A stretch of DNA of 64,000 bases, from assembly GCA_035573715.1 (NCBI GenBank), contig DATLZZ010000002.1:62001-126000 (forward strand). The letters run 5' to 3'. Within the stretch, counting starts at the first letter, position 1. The number at the start of each line of letters is the position of its first letter. The notes beneath the pieces are model-generated. The model ran no database searches and was not told where the DNA came from. It saw only the letters and a list, made by a program, of their open reading frames with translations. Below, one piece after another: positions 14,964 through 23,080 of this stretch. The DNA is from JACPRL01 sp035573715 (GTDB taxonomy: Bacteria > Acidobacteriota > Terriglobia > Acidiferrales > 2-02-FULL-67-57). The position numbers and the translations under genes were made by a program.

Positions 14964-15650
14964 GTGGCTTCCGCTCCCATGGCCTTGGTTCTCGGCTCCT
15001 CCTTCGCGCCGGAGATGCGGCGGCAACTGGCTGCGCTGTCGCTGCGCCCGGGGCTGGCGGTTTTCTCCGGGCACCTGCACAGCTCGCGGCTCTCGCACTA
15101 CTTTCTGGCTGTGCCGCTGTTGCGCGGCGAGACGGCACTGTTTCTGGATGCCGCTAATTGCTTTGATCCCTACCGCATCGTTGTCTTGGCGCGAAAGGGA
15201 CGCCGATTTCCGCTGGAGGTGCTTAGTTTGATCCGAGTGTCACGGGCGTTCACCTGTTTTCAAATGGCGGAGCTGATTGAGCGCACTGCCATGGCGGCAC
15301 GCAGCTACCGCGCGCGGTGCATCGTGCTCACGGGTTTCCCCGACATTTTCGATGACGAGGAAATTTCGGCGGCCGAGGCGAAATCGGTTTTCACGCGGGC
15401 GTTGAGCGTGCTGCGCGGCTGGCGCAGGCAGCGGTTGACCGCGCTGGCGTTTTCCGATTTGGTGCCACAGCCCACGCCACTGCGCGCCTGGCTCGCACGG
15501 CGGCTGGCGCGCGAAGCCGAAGCGGTCTACCGGTTCGAAGAAACCGCCACCGGCCTCGCCCTGCGTCCTGCGAAAAGCAGGTCTCTCGACTTCCCCGTTG
15601 CGAGACAACGAGCGGGGTTTGCTCGGGATGAAGCGGCGGTGGGGAGGTGA
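14964..15650 (+). CDS. RecA/RadA-superfamily-like protein with degenerate P-loop, partner of PolB
   Basis: 228 aa. Resembles RecA-fold proteins in order: a Walker A position reading SGHLHSSRLSHYF (about 35-47), the strand-helix signature FLDAANCFDPYRI, VSRAFTCFQMAELIER, and a Walker B-like strand CIVLTGFPDIFDDEEI. The P-loop lacks the invariant GK[ST]: the Lys position is Arg42. ATPase activity is therefore doubtful, as in ImuA/SulA-like RecA relatives that help translesion polymerases. GTG 14964 is chosen for GAGAGAGG seven bases upstream; ATG 14979 is the alternative. Three bases before the next gene. Function inferred from neighbours. Confidence 0.65.
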   Translation: MASAPMALVLGSSFAPEMRRQLAALSLRPGLAVFSGHLHSSRLSHYFLAVPLLRGETALFLDAANCFDPYRIVVLARKGRRFPLEVLSLIRVSRAFTCFQMAELIERTAMAARSYRARCIVLTGFPDIFDDEEISAAEAKSVFTRALSVLRGWRRQRLTALAFSDLVPQPTPLRAWLARRLAREAEAVYRFEETATGLALRPAKSRSLDFPVARQRAGFARDEAAVGR

Positions 15651-15653
15651 GAC

Positions 15654-15953
15654 ATGGGGCGGACGATTGCGACGTTTCACCAGTTGATCGAGCAGACCCA
15701 GGCGCGGTTTGCCAAGTTTCGCCGCGCCCTGCGCCGCGAGGACCAGCAGGTGTTCGATGAGCTGTTCGCGCGGGTGAAGTACTACGCCGCTTCGGGCTCG
15801 TTCGAAGCTGCCTGGGAGCCGCTGGAGGTGATTTTCCTGGCGATGCTCGTCGAGCAGCAGAAACAACTCCACGCGCTTCGCGCGCGCCTGGAAATTTTGG
15901 AGAGCCCCGATGCGAATCAGAGCGTGGTTGCTCGACCTCTACCCAACCCCTGA
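15654..15953 (+). CDS. Small helical protein of the RecA-like/PolB operon, function unknown
   Basis: 99 aa, no family recognised. Predicted almost entirely alpha-helical and highly charged, with a C-terminal segment MLVEQQKQLHALRARLEILE that looks like a coiled coil. GGGAGG lies six bases upstream of the ATG, and 44 bases of its 3' end overlap the polymerase gene, so translation is probably coupled. A bridging or regulatory subunit between the RecA-like protein and PolB is a guess from position only. Confidence 0.8.
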   Translation: MGRTIATFHQLIEQTQARFAKFRRALRREDQQVFDELFARVKYYAASGSFEAAWEPLEVIFLAMLVEQQKQLHALRARLEILESPDANQSVVARPLPNP

Positions 15954-18204
15954 GGGGATGGTGCTGTGGGTGATTGATGCCGAGCAACGCCGCACGCGGC
16001 TGGTGGATGCCGACTACGTGCCAGCGTTTTACGTCGCGGGCCCGCGCGCGGCGTTGCGGCGGCTGGGCGTGCAATTGGCGGCACGCTTCCCGGTGCGGCT
16101 CGCGTGGGTGGAGCGGCGCGAGTTCTGGAGCGGGGAAGCGCGCCAGGTGCTGGAGGTCGGCGTGCGGCGGCTGGCGCAGTTCGACACTGTGGTGCGCTGG
16201 ACGCACGAGCGGGCACCCGCACTCGAATTGTTCAATTGCGACATTCAACTGCCGGCACTCTACGCGTACGAGAAGCGAGTCTTTCCGCTGGCGCGGTGTG
16301 TGTTTGAGATAGATGAAGCAAATCGCCTGCGCGCGCTCGAGGTTGAAGACGATCCGTGGGCGACCGAGTACGCGCTGCCGCCGCTGGCGGTGATGCAACT
16401 GCGCCTCGAAGGCGAGCTGGTGAACCCGCATCACGGCCACGTCGGCGAGTTGGAAGTGCGCATTGATGGTCGGGTGGAAGCGCTGGTGGGAGAGAATCCG
16501 CGCGAGCTGTTGCGTACGTTCGCTCACTTGCTGTGGCAGTATGACCCCGACCTGCTGCTGACCAACTGGGGCGACTCGTTTCTTCTACCGCGGCTCATCG
16601 AGGCGGCTGAGCGCTACCGCGTCCCGCTGCCGCTCAACCGCGACCCGGCCTGCGTGGCGCGCCACAAGCGGGCCCGCTCGTATTTTTCCTACGGGCGCAT
16701 CGTCTTCAAGGACAGCACCACCACGCTCTACGGTCGGCTGCACGTCGACCGGAAGAATTCTTTCGTCGTCGGCGAGACCGACCTTGAAGGCCTGTTCGAG
16801 CTTTCGCGCCTGAGCAAGCTGCCGCTGCAATACATGGCGCGGACTTCGACTGGCACCGGCATCACTTCGATGCAACTCGACCTCGCTTTCCGCCAGGGCA
16901 TCCTCATCCCCTGGCAGAAGCGCGAGCCGGAAGAGTTCAAGACTGCCGACCAGCTCCTGCTCACCGACCGCGGTGGATTGGTGTTCAAGCCAGTGCTGGG
17001 TCTGCATAAAAACGTGGGCGAGCTCGACTTCGCTTCGATGTTCCCCGCCATCATGGCGCGCTTCAACGTTTCGCCGGAGACGGTGAATTGCCGTTGCGGT
17101 TGTGGCGAGCGTGTTCCGGAGATTGGCTATCGCTTGTGCCGGCGCCGCCAGGGCATCGTGCCGCAGACGGTGGGACCCATCATTGAAAAGCGGTGGTGCT
17201 ACAAACAGCTCAAGCGCGCCGCCGCCGAAGCAGGCGACTCCGCGCTGCGCGAGCGCTACGACCAGCGCCAGAGCTCGCTCAAATGGCTGCTGGTTACTTG
17301 CTTCGGCTATCTCGGCTACAAGAACGCGCGCTTCGGGCGCATCGAGGCGCACGAAGCCATCAACGCCTTCGGGCGCGAAAAGCTGCTCGTAGCCAAAGAG
17401 CTGGCCGAGCGTTCCGGCTTCCGCCTGCTGCACGCCATCGTGGATTCGCTCTGGGTGGTGAAGCCGGGCGCGACGCGCGCCGACTACGAGCGGCTGACGC
17501 GCGAGGTCGCCGCCGCCACCGACCTGCCGGTGGACCTGGCCGGCGTTTATAAGTTTATCGTCTTTCTGCCCTCGCGCGAGAACCCGGCGGTGCCGGTGCC
17601 CAACCGCTACTTCGGCGTTTTTGCGGGGACGAACGAGCTGAAGGTGCGCGGGCTGGAGGTGCGGCGGCACGACTCGCCGCCCATCGTCGCCCGCATGCAG
17701 GAAGAGGTGCTGAAGATTTTATCGGAAGCCGACGACGCCGACTCCTACCGGCGGAAGCTGGCGGAAGCGGAAGAAGTTTTTGGCCGCTACCAGCAGCGGT
17801 TGCTCGACGGAAAAGTGTCGTGGGAGGAGTTGATTATTCGCAAGCGGCTGACGCGCCACCCGCGCGACTACCAGCGCGCCAGCCACGTGGCGGTAGCGGC
17901 GCAGTCGCTGGCCGCGCGTGGGGTCAAACTGCGCCCCGGCGAAGTGATTGAGTACGTCATCACCGCAGCCGACTCCGCCGTGCCCTGCGACCGCGCCCGC
18001 CCCTTCACGTTGTTAAGCAACTTCACCGGCTACGACCGCAAGAAGTATCTTGAGCTGCTCGAAAAAGCTTTCGACCCTTTCCGGTTCGGCGCTCCCCCGA
18101 TGCTCGGCAATCTCATTCTTGCCGCAGAGTGCGCTCCATCAGCTCGCGCACCGCGGCGCGGGGGTCCAGCCCATCAAACAGCATGCGGTACATCTGCTCA
18201 GTGA
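15910..18204 (+). CDS. Family-B DNA polymerase, Pol epsilon-like, with degenerate 3'-5' exonuclease motifs
   Basis: 764 aa. Polymerase motifs are present: motif A ELDFASMFPAIM (Asp373), motif B LKWLLVTCFGYLGYKNARFG (Lys458) and motif C HAIVDSLWV (Asp512; the first Asp of the usual DTD is Ile). The steric-gate Tyr of SLYP is Phe. A Cys cluster (394, 396, 398, 410) follows motif A, where Pol epsilon carries an Fe-S site. Exo I reads R165-L-E167 for DxE, Exo II ends F224-L225 for FD, and Exo III is F..E, so proofreading is probably lost. Suggests translesion synthesis. Its 3' end overlaps convergent gpsA by 92 bases. Confidence 0.9.
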   Translation: MRIRAWLLDLYPTPEGMVLWVIDAEQRRTRLVDADYVPAFYVAGPRAALRRLGVQLAARFPVRLAWVERREFWSGEARQVLEVGVRRLAQFDTVVRWTHERAPALELFNCDIQLPALYAYEKRVFPLARCVFEIDEANRLRALEVEDDPWATEYALPPLAVMQLRLEGELVNPHHGHVGELEVRIDGRVEALVGENPRELLRTFAHLLWQYDPDLLLTNWGDSFLLPRLIEAAERYRVPLPLNRDPACVARHKRARSYFSYGRIVFKDSTTTLYGRLHVDRKNSFVVGETDLEGLFELSRLSKLPLQYMARTSTGTGITSMQLDLAFRQGILIPWQKREPEEFKTADQLLLTDRGGLVFKPVLGLHKNVGELDFASMFPAIMARFNVSPETVNCRCGCGERVPEIGYRLCRRRQGIVPQTVGPIIEKRWCYKQLKRAAAEAGDSALRERYDQRQSSLKWLLVTCFGYLGYKNARFGRIEAHEAINAFGREKLLVAKELAERSGFRLLHAIVDSLWVVKPGATRADYERLTREVAAATDLPVDLAGVYKFIVFLPSRENPAVPVPNRYFGVFAGTNELKVRGLEVRRHDSPPIVARMQEEVLKILSEADDADSYRRKLAEAEEVFGRYQQRLLDGKVSWEELIIRKRLTRHPRDYQRASHVAVAAQSLAARGVKLRPGEVIEYVITAADSAVPCDRARPFTLLSNFTGYDRKKYLELLEKAFDPFRFGAPPMLGNLILAAECAPSARAPRRGGPAHQTACGTSAQ

Positions 18205-19117
18205 TGGGGAGCTCGACGCCGAGCTTGCGGCCGAGCGCGCGCGTGGCGCGTGTGGTCTCGACGCCCTCGGCCACCATGTGCTTGCCGGCGAGAATCTTCT
18301 TGAGTTTCTTGCCGCGGCCGAGCTCGAGTCCCACGGTGCGGTTGCGGCTGAGCGCACCGGTGCAGGTCAGCACTAGGTCCCCCAGGCCCGCGAGTCCGGC
18401 CATGGTTTCGCGCTGGCCGCCGCAGGCGACCGCGAGGCGGGTGATTTCCGCCAGCCCACGGGTGATAAGCGCGGCGCGGGCGTTGTTGCCCAGTTCAAGG
18501 CCGTCGGAGACGCCGGCGGCGATGGCGATAACGTTCTTGACCGCGCCGCCGATCTCCACGCCGATGATGTCGGGGTTCGTGTACAAGCGCAGCTTGGGCC
18601 CGGCGAGCTCGCCTTGCAGGTCGCGCGCCAGCGCTTCGTTGCTGGAAGCAATCACGGTGGCGGTCGGCAGGCCTGCGGCAACTTCGCGCGCGAATGACGG
18701 CCCGGAAATGGCCGCGAGGCGTGAAGCGATGCTCTCGCCGGCGACTTGCAGAATCACTTCCGAAGGTCGCGCGAGCGTTTCGAGCTCCAGCCCTTTGGTG
18801 GCGCTCAGCACAAGCGTGTCGCGGCCGAGAAATGCGCGCAAGTCCCTCCACACGCGGCGGAGAAACTGCGACGGCACGACGCTGATAACAATGTCAGCTC
18901 CTCTGGCGGCCTCGTGCAAGTCATCGGTGACGAGCACGCCTTTGGGCAGTTCGAAGCCGGGAAGGAAGAGGTCGTTCTCGCGCGACTTGCGCATGCGGGT
19001 GGCGAGATCCCTTTCGCGGACCCAGAGGCGGAGCTTGTGGCGCGTGCGGCTGCGGGTGAGCGCCAGCACCAGCGCCGTACCCCAGCTTCCGCCGCCGATG
19101 ATGGCAATGGTTCGCAT
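18113..19117 (-). CDS. gpsA: NAD(P)-dependent glycerol-3-phosphate dehydrogenase
   Basis: Makes sn-glycerol 3-phosphate from DHAP for phospholipids. 334 aa. Rossmann motif IAIIGGGSWGTALV, then VVPSQFLRRVW, SATKGLELETL, ISGPSFAREVA and the catalytic Lys in IGGAVKNVIAIAAG. The substrate region reads NNARAALITRGLAEI, and GLAGLGDLVLTCTG precedes SRNRTVGLELG. Directly follows plsY with no gap, so both enzymes for lysophosphatidate supply are in one transcript. Its 3' end overlaps the polymerase gene on the other strand. Confidence 0.97.
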   Translation of the reverse strand: MRTIAIIGGGSWGTALVLALTRSRTRHKLRLWVRERDLATRMRKSRENDLFLPGFELPKGVLVTDDLHEAARGADIVISVVPSQFLRRVWRDLRAFLGRDTLVLSATKGLELETLARPSEVILQVAGESIASRLAAISGPSFAREVAAGLPTATVIASSNEALARDLQGELAGPKLRLYTNPDIIGVEIGGAVKNVIAIAAGVSDGLELGNNARAALITRGLAEITRLAVACGGQRETMAGLAGLGDLVLTCTGALSRNRTVGLELGRGKKLKKILAGKHMVAEGVETTRATRALGRKLGVELPITEQMYRMLFDGLDPRAAVRELMERTLRQE

Positions 19118-19726
19118 CTACTTTTTCGGCTTGAACTCCAGCTTCGGCTCGGTGCTGTCAATCAGGCGCCGGATATTGGCGTAGTGGCGAACAATAATCA
19201 AGCAAGCGCCCGCTACTCCCGCGCCGCTGACGGCGAAGGGCGGTTGCTCGAACGCCATCGCCAGTACAGGATACGCCGCTGCGGCCAGAATCGAGCCCAG
19301 CGAAACGTAGCGCCAGATGGCCACCACGACCAGCCAGATGGCAACTGCTGCCAGTAGCGGCAGCGGTGTAAAGTACGCAAACACACCGACGCCGGTGGCC
19401 ACGCCCTTGCCGCCGCGGAAGTGGAGAAAAACCGGAAAGCTGTGACCGACGATGGCGGCGAGGCCCGCCGTAGCCATCCAACGCGCGTCGCCTGCGGCAA
19501 GGCGCGAGGCAACCTCCACCGCAGCGTAGCCTTTGGCGAGATCCAGCAACAGGGTCAGTGCGCCCAGCGCCGGGCCCGCGGCGCGCGTGACGTTCGTCGC
19601 GCCGATGGAGCCGCTGCCGGCGGCGCGCACGTCCCGGCCCGAGCGGCCGCGCACCAGTAGATACCCGAACGGGATGGCACCCAGCAGGTAGCCGAGCATC
19701 ACCGCCAGCGCCCCCATCCAGTTCAC
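19118..19726 (-). CDS. plsY: Acyl-phosphate:glycerol-3-phosphate acyltransferase
   Basis: Membrane acyltransferase forming 1-acyl-glycerol 3-phosphate from acyl-phosphate. 202 aa with about five hydrophobic segments. The three conserved loops are GSGSIGATNVTRAAG (first), GHSFPVFLHFRGGKGVATG (second) and the C-terminal RHYANIRRLIDSTEP (third). It supplies the step after GpsA, whose gene follows immediately. Confidence 0.97.
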   Translation of the reverse strand: MNWMGALAVMLGYLLGAIPFGYLLVRGRSGRDVRAAGSGSIGATNVTRAAGPALGALTLLLDLAKGYAAVEVASRLAAGDARWMATAGLAAIVGHSFPVFLHFRGGKGVATGVGVFAYFTPLPLLAAVAIWLVVVAIWRYVSLGSILAAAAYPVLAMAFEQPPFAVSGAGVAGACLIIVRHYANIRRLIDSTEPKLEFKPKK

Positions 19727-19729
19727 GGT

Positions 19730-20287
19730 TCAGCTCCGCACAAAGTCAAAGCGCTCCAGCTTGGTGTACTCGGCGCCTTTGGGCGAGAGTTTGCTCTGAA
19801 ACAGAAAGAACTCGCCGGTCTCGACATGGCCGAATTCGCTCGTCGGCAGGGCGGCGATTTCTTCCTGCAGCCGCGCCAGGCGCCGGTCGCTCTTAAAGCG
19901 GCCCAGCGTCAAGTGCGGGACGAAGGCGCGGTTTTCGCGCTCGATGCCGAGCGGCTCCAGCGCCGTTTCCATCTGCGCCACCAGCTCGGTCAGGTTGGCG
20001 CTCGCATCGATCCCGACCCAGAGCACGCGCGGGCGCCGCTGGTTGGGGAAGTAGCCGAGCCCGCGGAAGTTCATCTCCACCGGCTGCGGGCTGCGCACCG
20101 CGGCGAGCGCTTGCCGGATGGCCGCCAACTTTCCTTCGGAGACTTCGCCGATGAACTTCAGCGTCAGGTGCATTCCCTCGGCCCGCGCCCAGCGAACATC
20201 GGCGCGGGCACGCTGCAAGCGGCCGATTGCCTCGCGCACCGCGGCGCGAACGGCGTCACTCAGCTCCAGCGCCACGAAAAGGCGCAT
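19730..20287 (-). CDS. thpR: RNA 2',3'-cyclic phosphodiesterase (2H superfamily)
   Basis: 185 aa 2H phosphoesterase (LigT/ThpR). Both HxTx catalytic motifs are visible: HLTLKFIGEV near residue 40 and HLTLGRFKS near residue 127, preceded by MRLFVALELSD. It opens 2',3'-cyclic phosphate RNA ends. Lies between cinA and plsY with only a few bases on each side, so it is in the same transcript. Physiological substrate in bacteria is uncertain. Confidence 0.92.
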   Translation of the reverse strand: MRLFVALELSDAVRAAVREAIGRLQRARADVRWARAEGMHLTLKFIGEVSEGKLAAIRQALAAVRSPQPVEMNFRGLGYFPNQRRPRVLWVGIDASANLTELVAQMETALEPLGIERENRAFVPHLTLGRFKSDRRLARLQEEIAALPTSEFGHVETGEFFLFQSKLSPKGAEYTKLERFDFVRS

Positions 20288-20290
20288 GGG

Positions 20291-21532
20291 TCACTTCATC
20301 AGCTTGCGGCGCACGAGGTCAAGCGCGGCCTGTGTGGCCTGCCAGCGGATGCGCTCGCGGTCGCCGAGGAAGCGGTGCTTTTCAACCTTCACCTTGTTGT
20401 TGGCGTCGGCGAGCGCGATGAACACCGTGCCCACCGGCTTGTCGGGCGTGCCGCCTTCAGGCCCGGCGATGCCGGTGATGGAGAGCCCCAGCACCGAGCG
20501 CGCCTGGCGGCGGATGCCGCGCGCCAGTGACTCCGCCACTTCGGCTGAGACCGCACCTTTTTTTTTCAGGATGCTTTCCGGCACGCCGACCAGCTTGCGC
20601 TTCAGATCGTCGGCGTAGCAGACGACGCCGCCACGAAAGTACTTCGAGCTGCCTGGCACGCTGGTGATGCGTTCGCCCAGCAGCCCGCCGGTACAGCTTT
20701 CGGCGATGGCAAGCGTGGCGCCTCGCATCATCAGGTAGAGGCCCACGACCTGCTCCAGGGTCTCCGGGCCGCGGCTGAACACCGAATCGCCCAGCGCGTC
20801 TTCGATTTTCTCCGCCAGCTCGTCTACATGCCGCATGGCGACACCGGTATCAGGCCCGCTTCCGCGCAGGTGGATTTCGACCTGCCCTGGCGTAGCGAGA
20901 ATCGTTGTCTGGGGGTTGGTGCGATCGCGGTAGAGGTGGGTGATGCGCTGCTCGACCTCCGACTCCGGCAGGCCCACCACCTTGATGACCTTGTGTGCGA
21001 AGGCGTGCTTGGGCGCGTGGTGGCGCAGCCGCGGCAGGCAGTGCTCTTCGAACATCGGCTTCAATTCTTTCGGCGGGCCCGGCAGCAGCACCACGATGCG
21101 CTGGTTGTCGGTGGTCAGCCAGAGGCCCGGCGCCGTGCCTTCGCTGTTCGGCATCCACTCGGCACCTTCGGGAATCATCGCCTGCCGCAGGTTCACCGCC
21201 GGCATCTTGCGCCCGCGGGCGCGGAAGCGCTCCTCCATCATGGTGACGACTTCGTCGTTCTGCTTGAGGCGCCTCCCCAGCAGTTCGGCCACCGCTTCGC
21301 GGGTGCGGTCGTCTTCGGTCGGCCCCAGCCCGCCGATGCCGATGACCAGCTCCGAGCGCGCCAGCGCTTCGGCGAAGACCTGCTTCAATTGCTTGCGGTC
21401 ATCGCCAACAATAGTCTTGCGGACAACCGGAATGCCGAGTCGCTCGAGCTGCTCGGTGAGGTAGAGCGAATTCGTGTCCACGCGGAACGGCGTGAGCAGT
21501 TCCGAGCCGATGGCGATGATTTCCGCTTTCAT
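20291..21532 (-). CDS. cinA: CinA-like protein: ADP-ribose pyrophosphatase/NMN amidohydrolase
   Basis: 413 aa. The N-terminal MoCF-like COG1058 domain has EIIAIGSELLTPFRVDTNS, the GGLGPTEDDRTREAVAE signature and LLPGPPKEL. The C-terminal CinA/PncC amidase domain has AIAESCTGGLLGERITSVPGS, VSAEVAESLARGIR and ITGIAGPEGGTPDKPVGTV. Known role: hydrolyses NMN to NaMN in pyridine nucleotide recycling. Older competence-induced naming does not imply a role in DNA uptake. Start ATG 21532. Confidence 0.95.
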   Translation of the reverse strand: MKAEIIAIGSELLTPFRVDTNSLYLTEQLERLGIPVVRKTIVGDDRKQLKQVFAEALARSELVIGIGGLGPTEDDRTREAVAELLGRRLKQNDEVVTMMEERFRARGRKMPAVNLRQAMIPEGAEWMPNSEGTAPGLWLTTDNQRIVVLLPGPPKELKPMFEEHCLPRLRHHAPKHAFAHKVIKVVGLPESEVEQRITHLYRDRTNPQTTILATPGQVEIHLRGSGPDTGVAMRHVDELAEKIEDALGDSVFSRGPETLEQVVGLYLMMRGATLAIAESCTGGLLGERITSVPGSSKYFRGGVVCYADDLKRKLVGVPESILKKKGAVSAEVAESLARGIRRQARSVLGLSITGIAGPEGGTPDKPVGTVFIALADANNKVKVEKHRFLGDRERIRWQATQAALDLVRRKLMK

Positions 21533-21544
21533 TCTGTTGCGTGC

Positions 21545-22582
21545 CTACGAGAACCGCAGCCCGGCTGTCGGCCAGGGAAGATGGTAGAGGGCGCTGGTCG
21601 TGGCCAGCGCCAGTCCCGGCGGTGGCCCGGGCGCAAACGCCAGCCCGACAATCTCCGGCCCGGAGATTACCAGCTCCGGCTCCGGCTTCATTCCCGCAAA
21701 GCGCACCACACCGAAGCGGCCCTTGAGGCGCGCGGCGACATAGAGGTTGCCCTCGGCGTCGAACGCCAGCCCTTGCGGACGCCCGAGGCCGCGATAGTAG
21801 ATGTCCACCTGGCCGGCGTCATTGATGCGGTAGATGGAGTCGTGGCTCGAAGTCGTCGGGCCGGTGGCGTAGAGGCAGCGGTCGGGCCCGAAGGCGAGAT
21901 GGTAGGCGGAGACGCTTGGCTCCAGCGTGGCGTAGACGAAAATCTGCCGATCCCGCCCGACCTTGAAAACTGTCCCGCTGCGGTCGCCGACGTAGAGATT
22001 GTCGTCGGCGTCAAAAGCTAGACCGGTGGCCACACCCATGCCTTCCACGTAGGGCGACTTGCGACCGGATGGGCCGACTTGGTAGACGACGCCTTCGTGG
22101 CGGCTCGAAACAAACAGCGTGCCGTTGCTGTCCACGGCCAGCCCTGTTGCATTCACCAGTCCAGTGAGAAAAGGCTTGACCGCGCCCGACGATTCAATCT
22201 TGTACACAGAGATAGGAACCTTCTCGCCGCGGCGTCCGCTGAAAGTGACGTAGATGCTGCCGTCGGGGTTGACGGCGGGGTTGGCGACCGGATGCAGGTT
22301 ATCGGCGAGGAGCACGCCGAGCTGCACCGTCACCGGTCCGGCTTCGTCGCCGCTGGTCAGAACGCGCAGCGAATCACCCGTCGCACCCGGCGGCACGGTG
22401 GCGACTAGAAAATCGTCCGCGGCAACCGTGACCGGCGCTTCGGTTTCGCCGAAGCACACCCGCGGCCGCCTGTGGTTATGGTGCGTGAAGTTTTGGCCGT
22501 GGATGCGGACATCGCCGCCGGCTATCGCCGCCGCCGGTGACAGCCGCTCGATCTTCGGCCGCTTGTTGCTCAGCTCAGCCAT
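21545..22582 (-). CDS. IPT/TIG-domain protein with an NHL/SMP-30-like beta-propeller
   Basis: 345 aa without a signal peptide. Residues about 1-85 look like an IPT/TIG immunoglobulin-like fold (KIERLSPAAAIAGGDVRIHG, VRVLTSGDEAG). The remainder has repeated blades of the form GLAVDSNGTLFVSS, GLAFDADDNLYVGDRSG, HLAFGPDRCLYATG and GLAFDAEGNLYVAARL, about one per 45 residues. Such propellers bind ligands or act as gluconolactonase-like hydrolases; no metal-site set is clear enough to assign one. It overlaps pgpA by 13 bases in an operon of housekeeping genes. Confidence 0.8.
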   Translation of the reverse strand: MAELSNKRPKIERLSPAAAIAGGDVRIHGQNFTHHNHRRPRVCFGETEAPVTVAADDFLVATVPPGATGDSLRVLTSGDEAGPVTVQLGVLLADNLHPVANPAVNPDGSIYVTFSGRRGEKVPISVYKIESSGAVKPFLTGLVNATGLAVDSNGTLFVSSRHEGVVYQVGPSGRKSPYVEGMGVATGLAFDADDNLYVGDRSGTVFKVGRDRQIFVYATLEPSVSAYHLAFGPDRCLYATGPTTSSHDSIYRINDAGQVDIYYRGLGRPQGLAFDAEGNLYVAARLKGRFGVVRFAGMKPEPELVISGPEIVGLAFAPGPPPGLALATTSALYHLPWPTAGLRFS

Positions 22583-23079
22583 CCTGTCCAGGCCAGCAGA
22601 ACCAATCCCGCCGCCGCGTAGATGCCTGCCAGAAGGTCATCCATCACCACGCCGGCGGCACCGGGTAAGCATTCACTGCGGCGAATGGGAAAAGGCTTCA
22701 GCACATCAAAGGCACGGAAGAGTATAAAACCGGCGACGACATATTTCCACCCGGCGGCGGCCAGCGGTGGCGCCGCGGCGACAAGCAGGCCGCCGTAGCT
22801 CACCCACTGCCCGACGATTTCATCAATGACGACAGCCTGCGGGTCTTTGCCGGGCCAGTGGCGCAACGCCTGCTCCGTGCTCCACCAGGCGACAACGCAG
22901 AGAGCGACGAGAGCGATTAGATAAACGAAGGGAAATGACACGGCGGGTACGGACCACTGCGCCAGCACGAATAGTGCCACCGAGCCGAGCGAGCCGGCTG
23001 TTCCTGGTGCCATCGGCGCATAGCCCAAGCCGAGTCCGGTCGCCAGCAACACGCCGACCCGCAACCCAGGCGTCGTCAT
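22570..23079 (-). CDS. pgpA: Phosphatidylglycerophosphatase A
   Basis: 169-aa membrane phosphatase completing phosphatidylglycerol synthesis. Motifs: LGYAPMAPGTAGSLGSV near the N-terminus, the acidic VVIDEIVGQWV, AGFILFRAFDVLKPFPIRRSE, and VVMDDLLAGIYAA. The ATG at 23079 gives the standard N-terminus; the longer in-frame reading runs back through yacG and is rejected. The yacG stop lies two bases upstream. Confidence 0.95.
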   Translation of the reverse strand: MTTPGLRVGVLLATGLGLGYAPMAPGTAGSLGSVALFVLAQWSVPAVSFPFVYLIALVALCVVAWWSTEQALRHWPGKDPQAVVIDEIVGQWVSYGGLLVAAAPPLAAAGWKYVVAGFILFRAFDVLKPFPIRRSECLPGAAGVVMDDLLAGIYAAAGLVLLAWTGWLS

Positions 23080-23080
23080 G

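Noticed and set aside
14035..15231. 398-codon forward frame opposite the HD-GYP gene, running into the RecA-like gene
   Set aside because: Shadow of HD-GYP; no RBS or conserved motifs.
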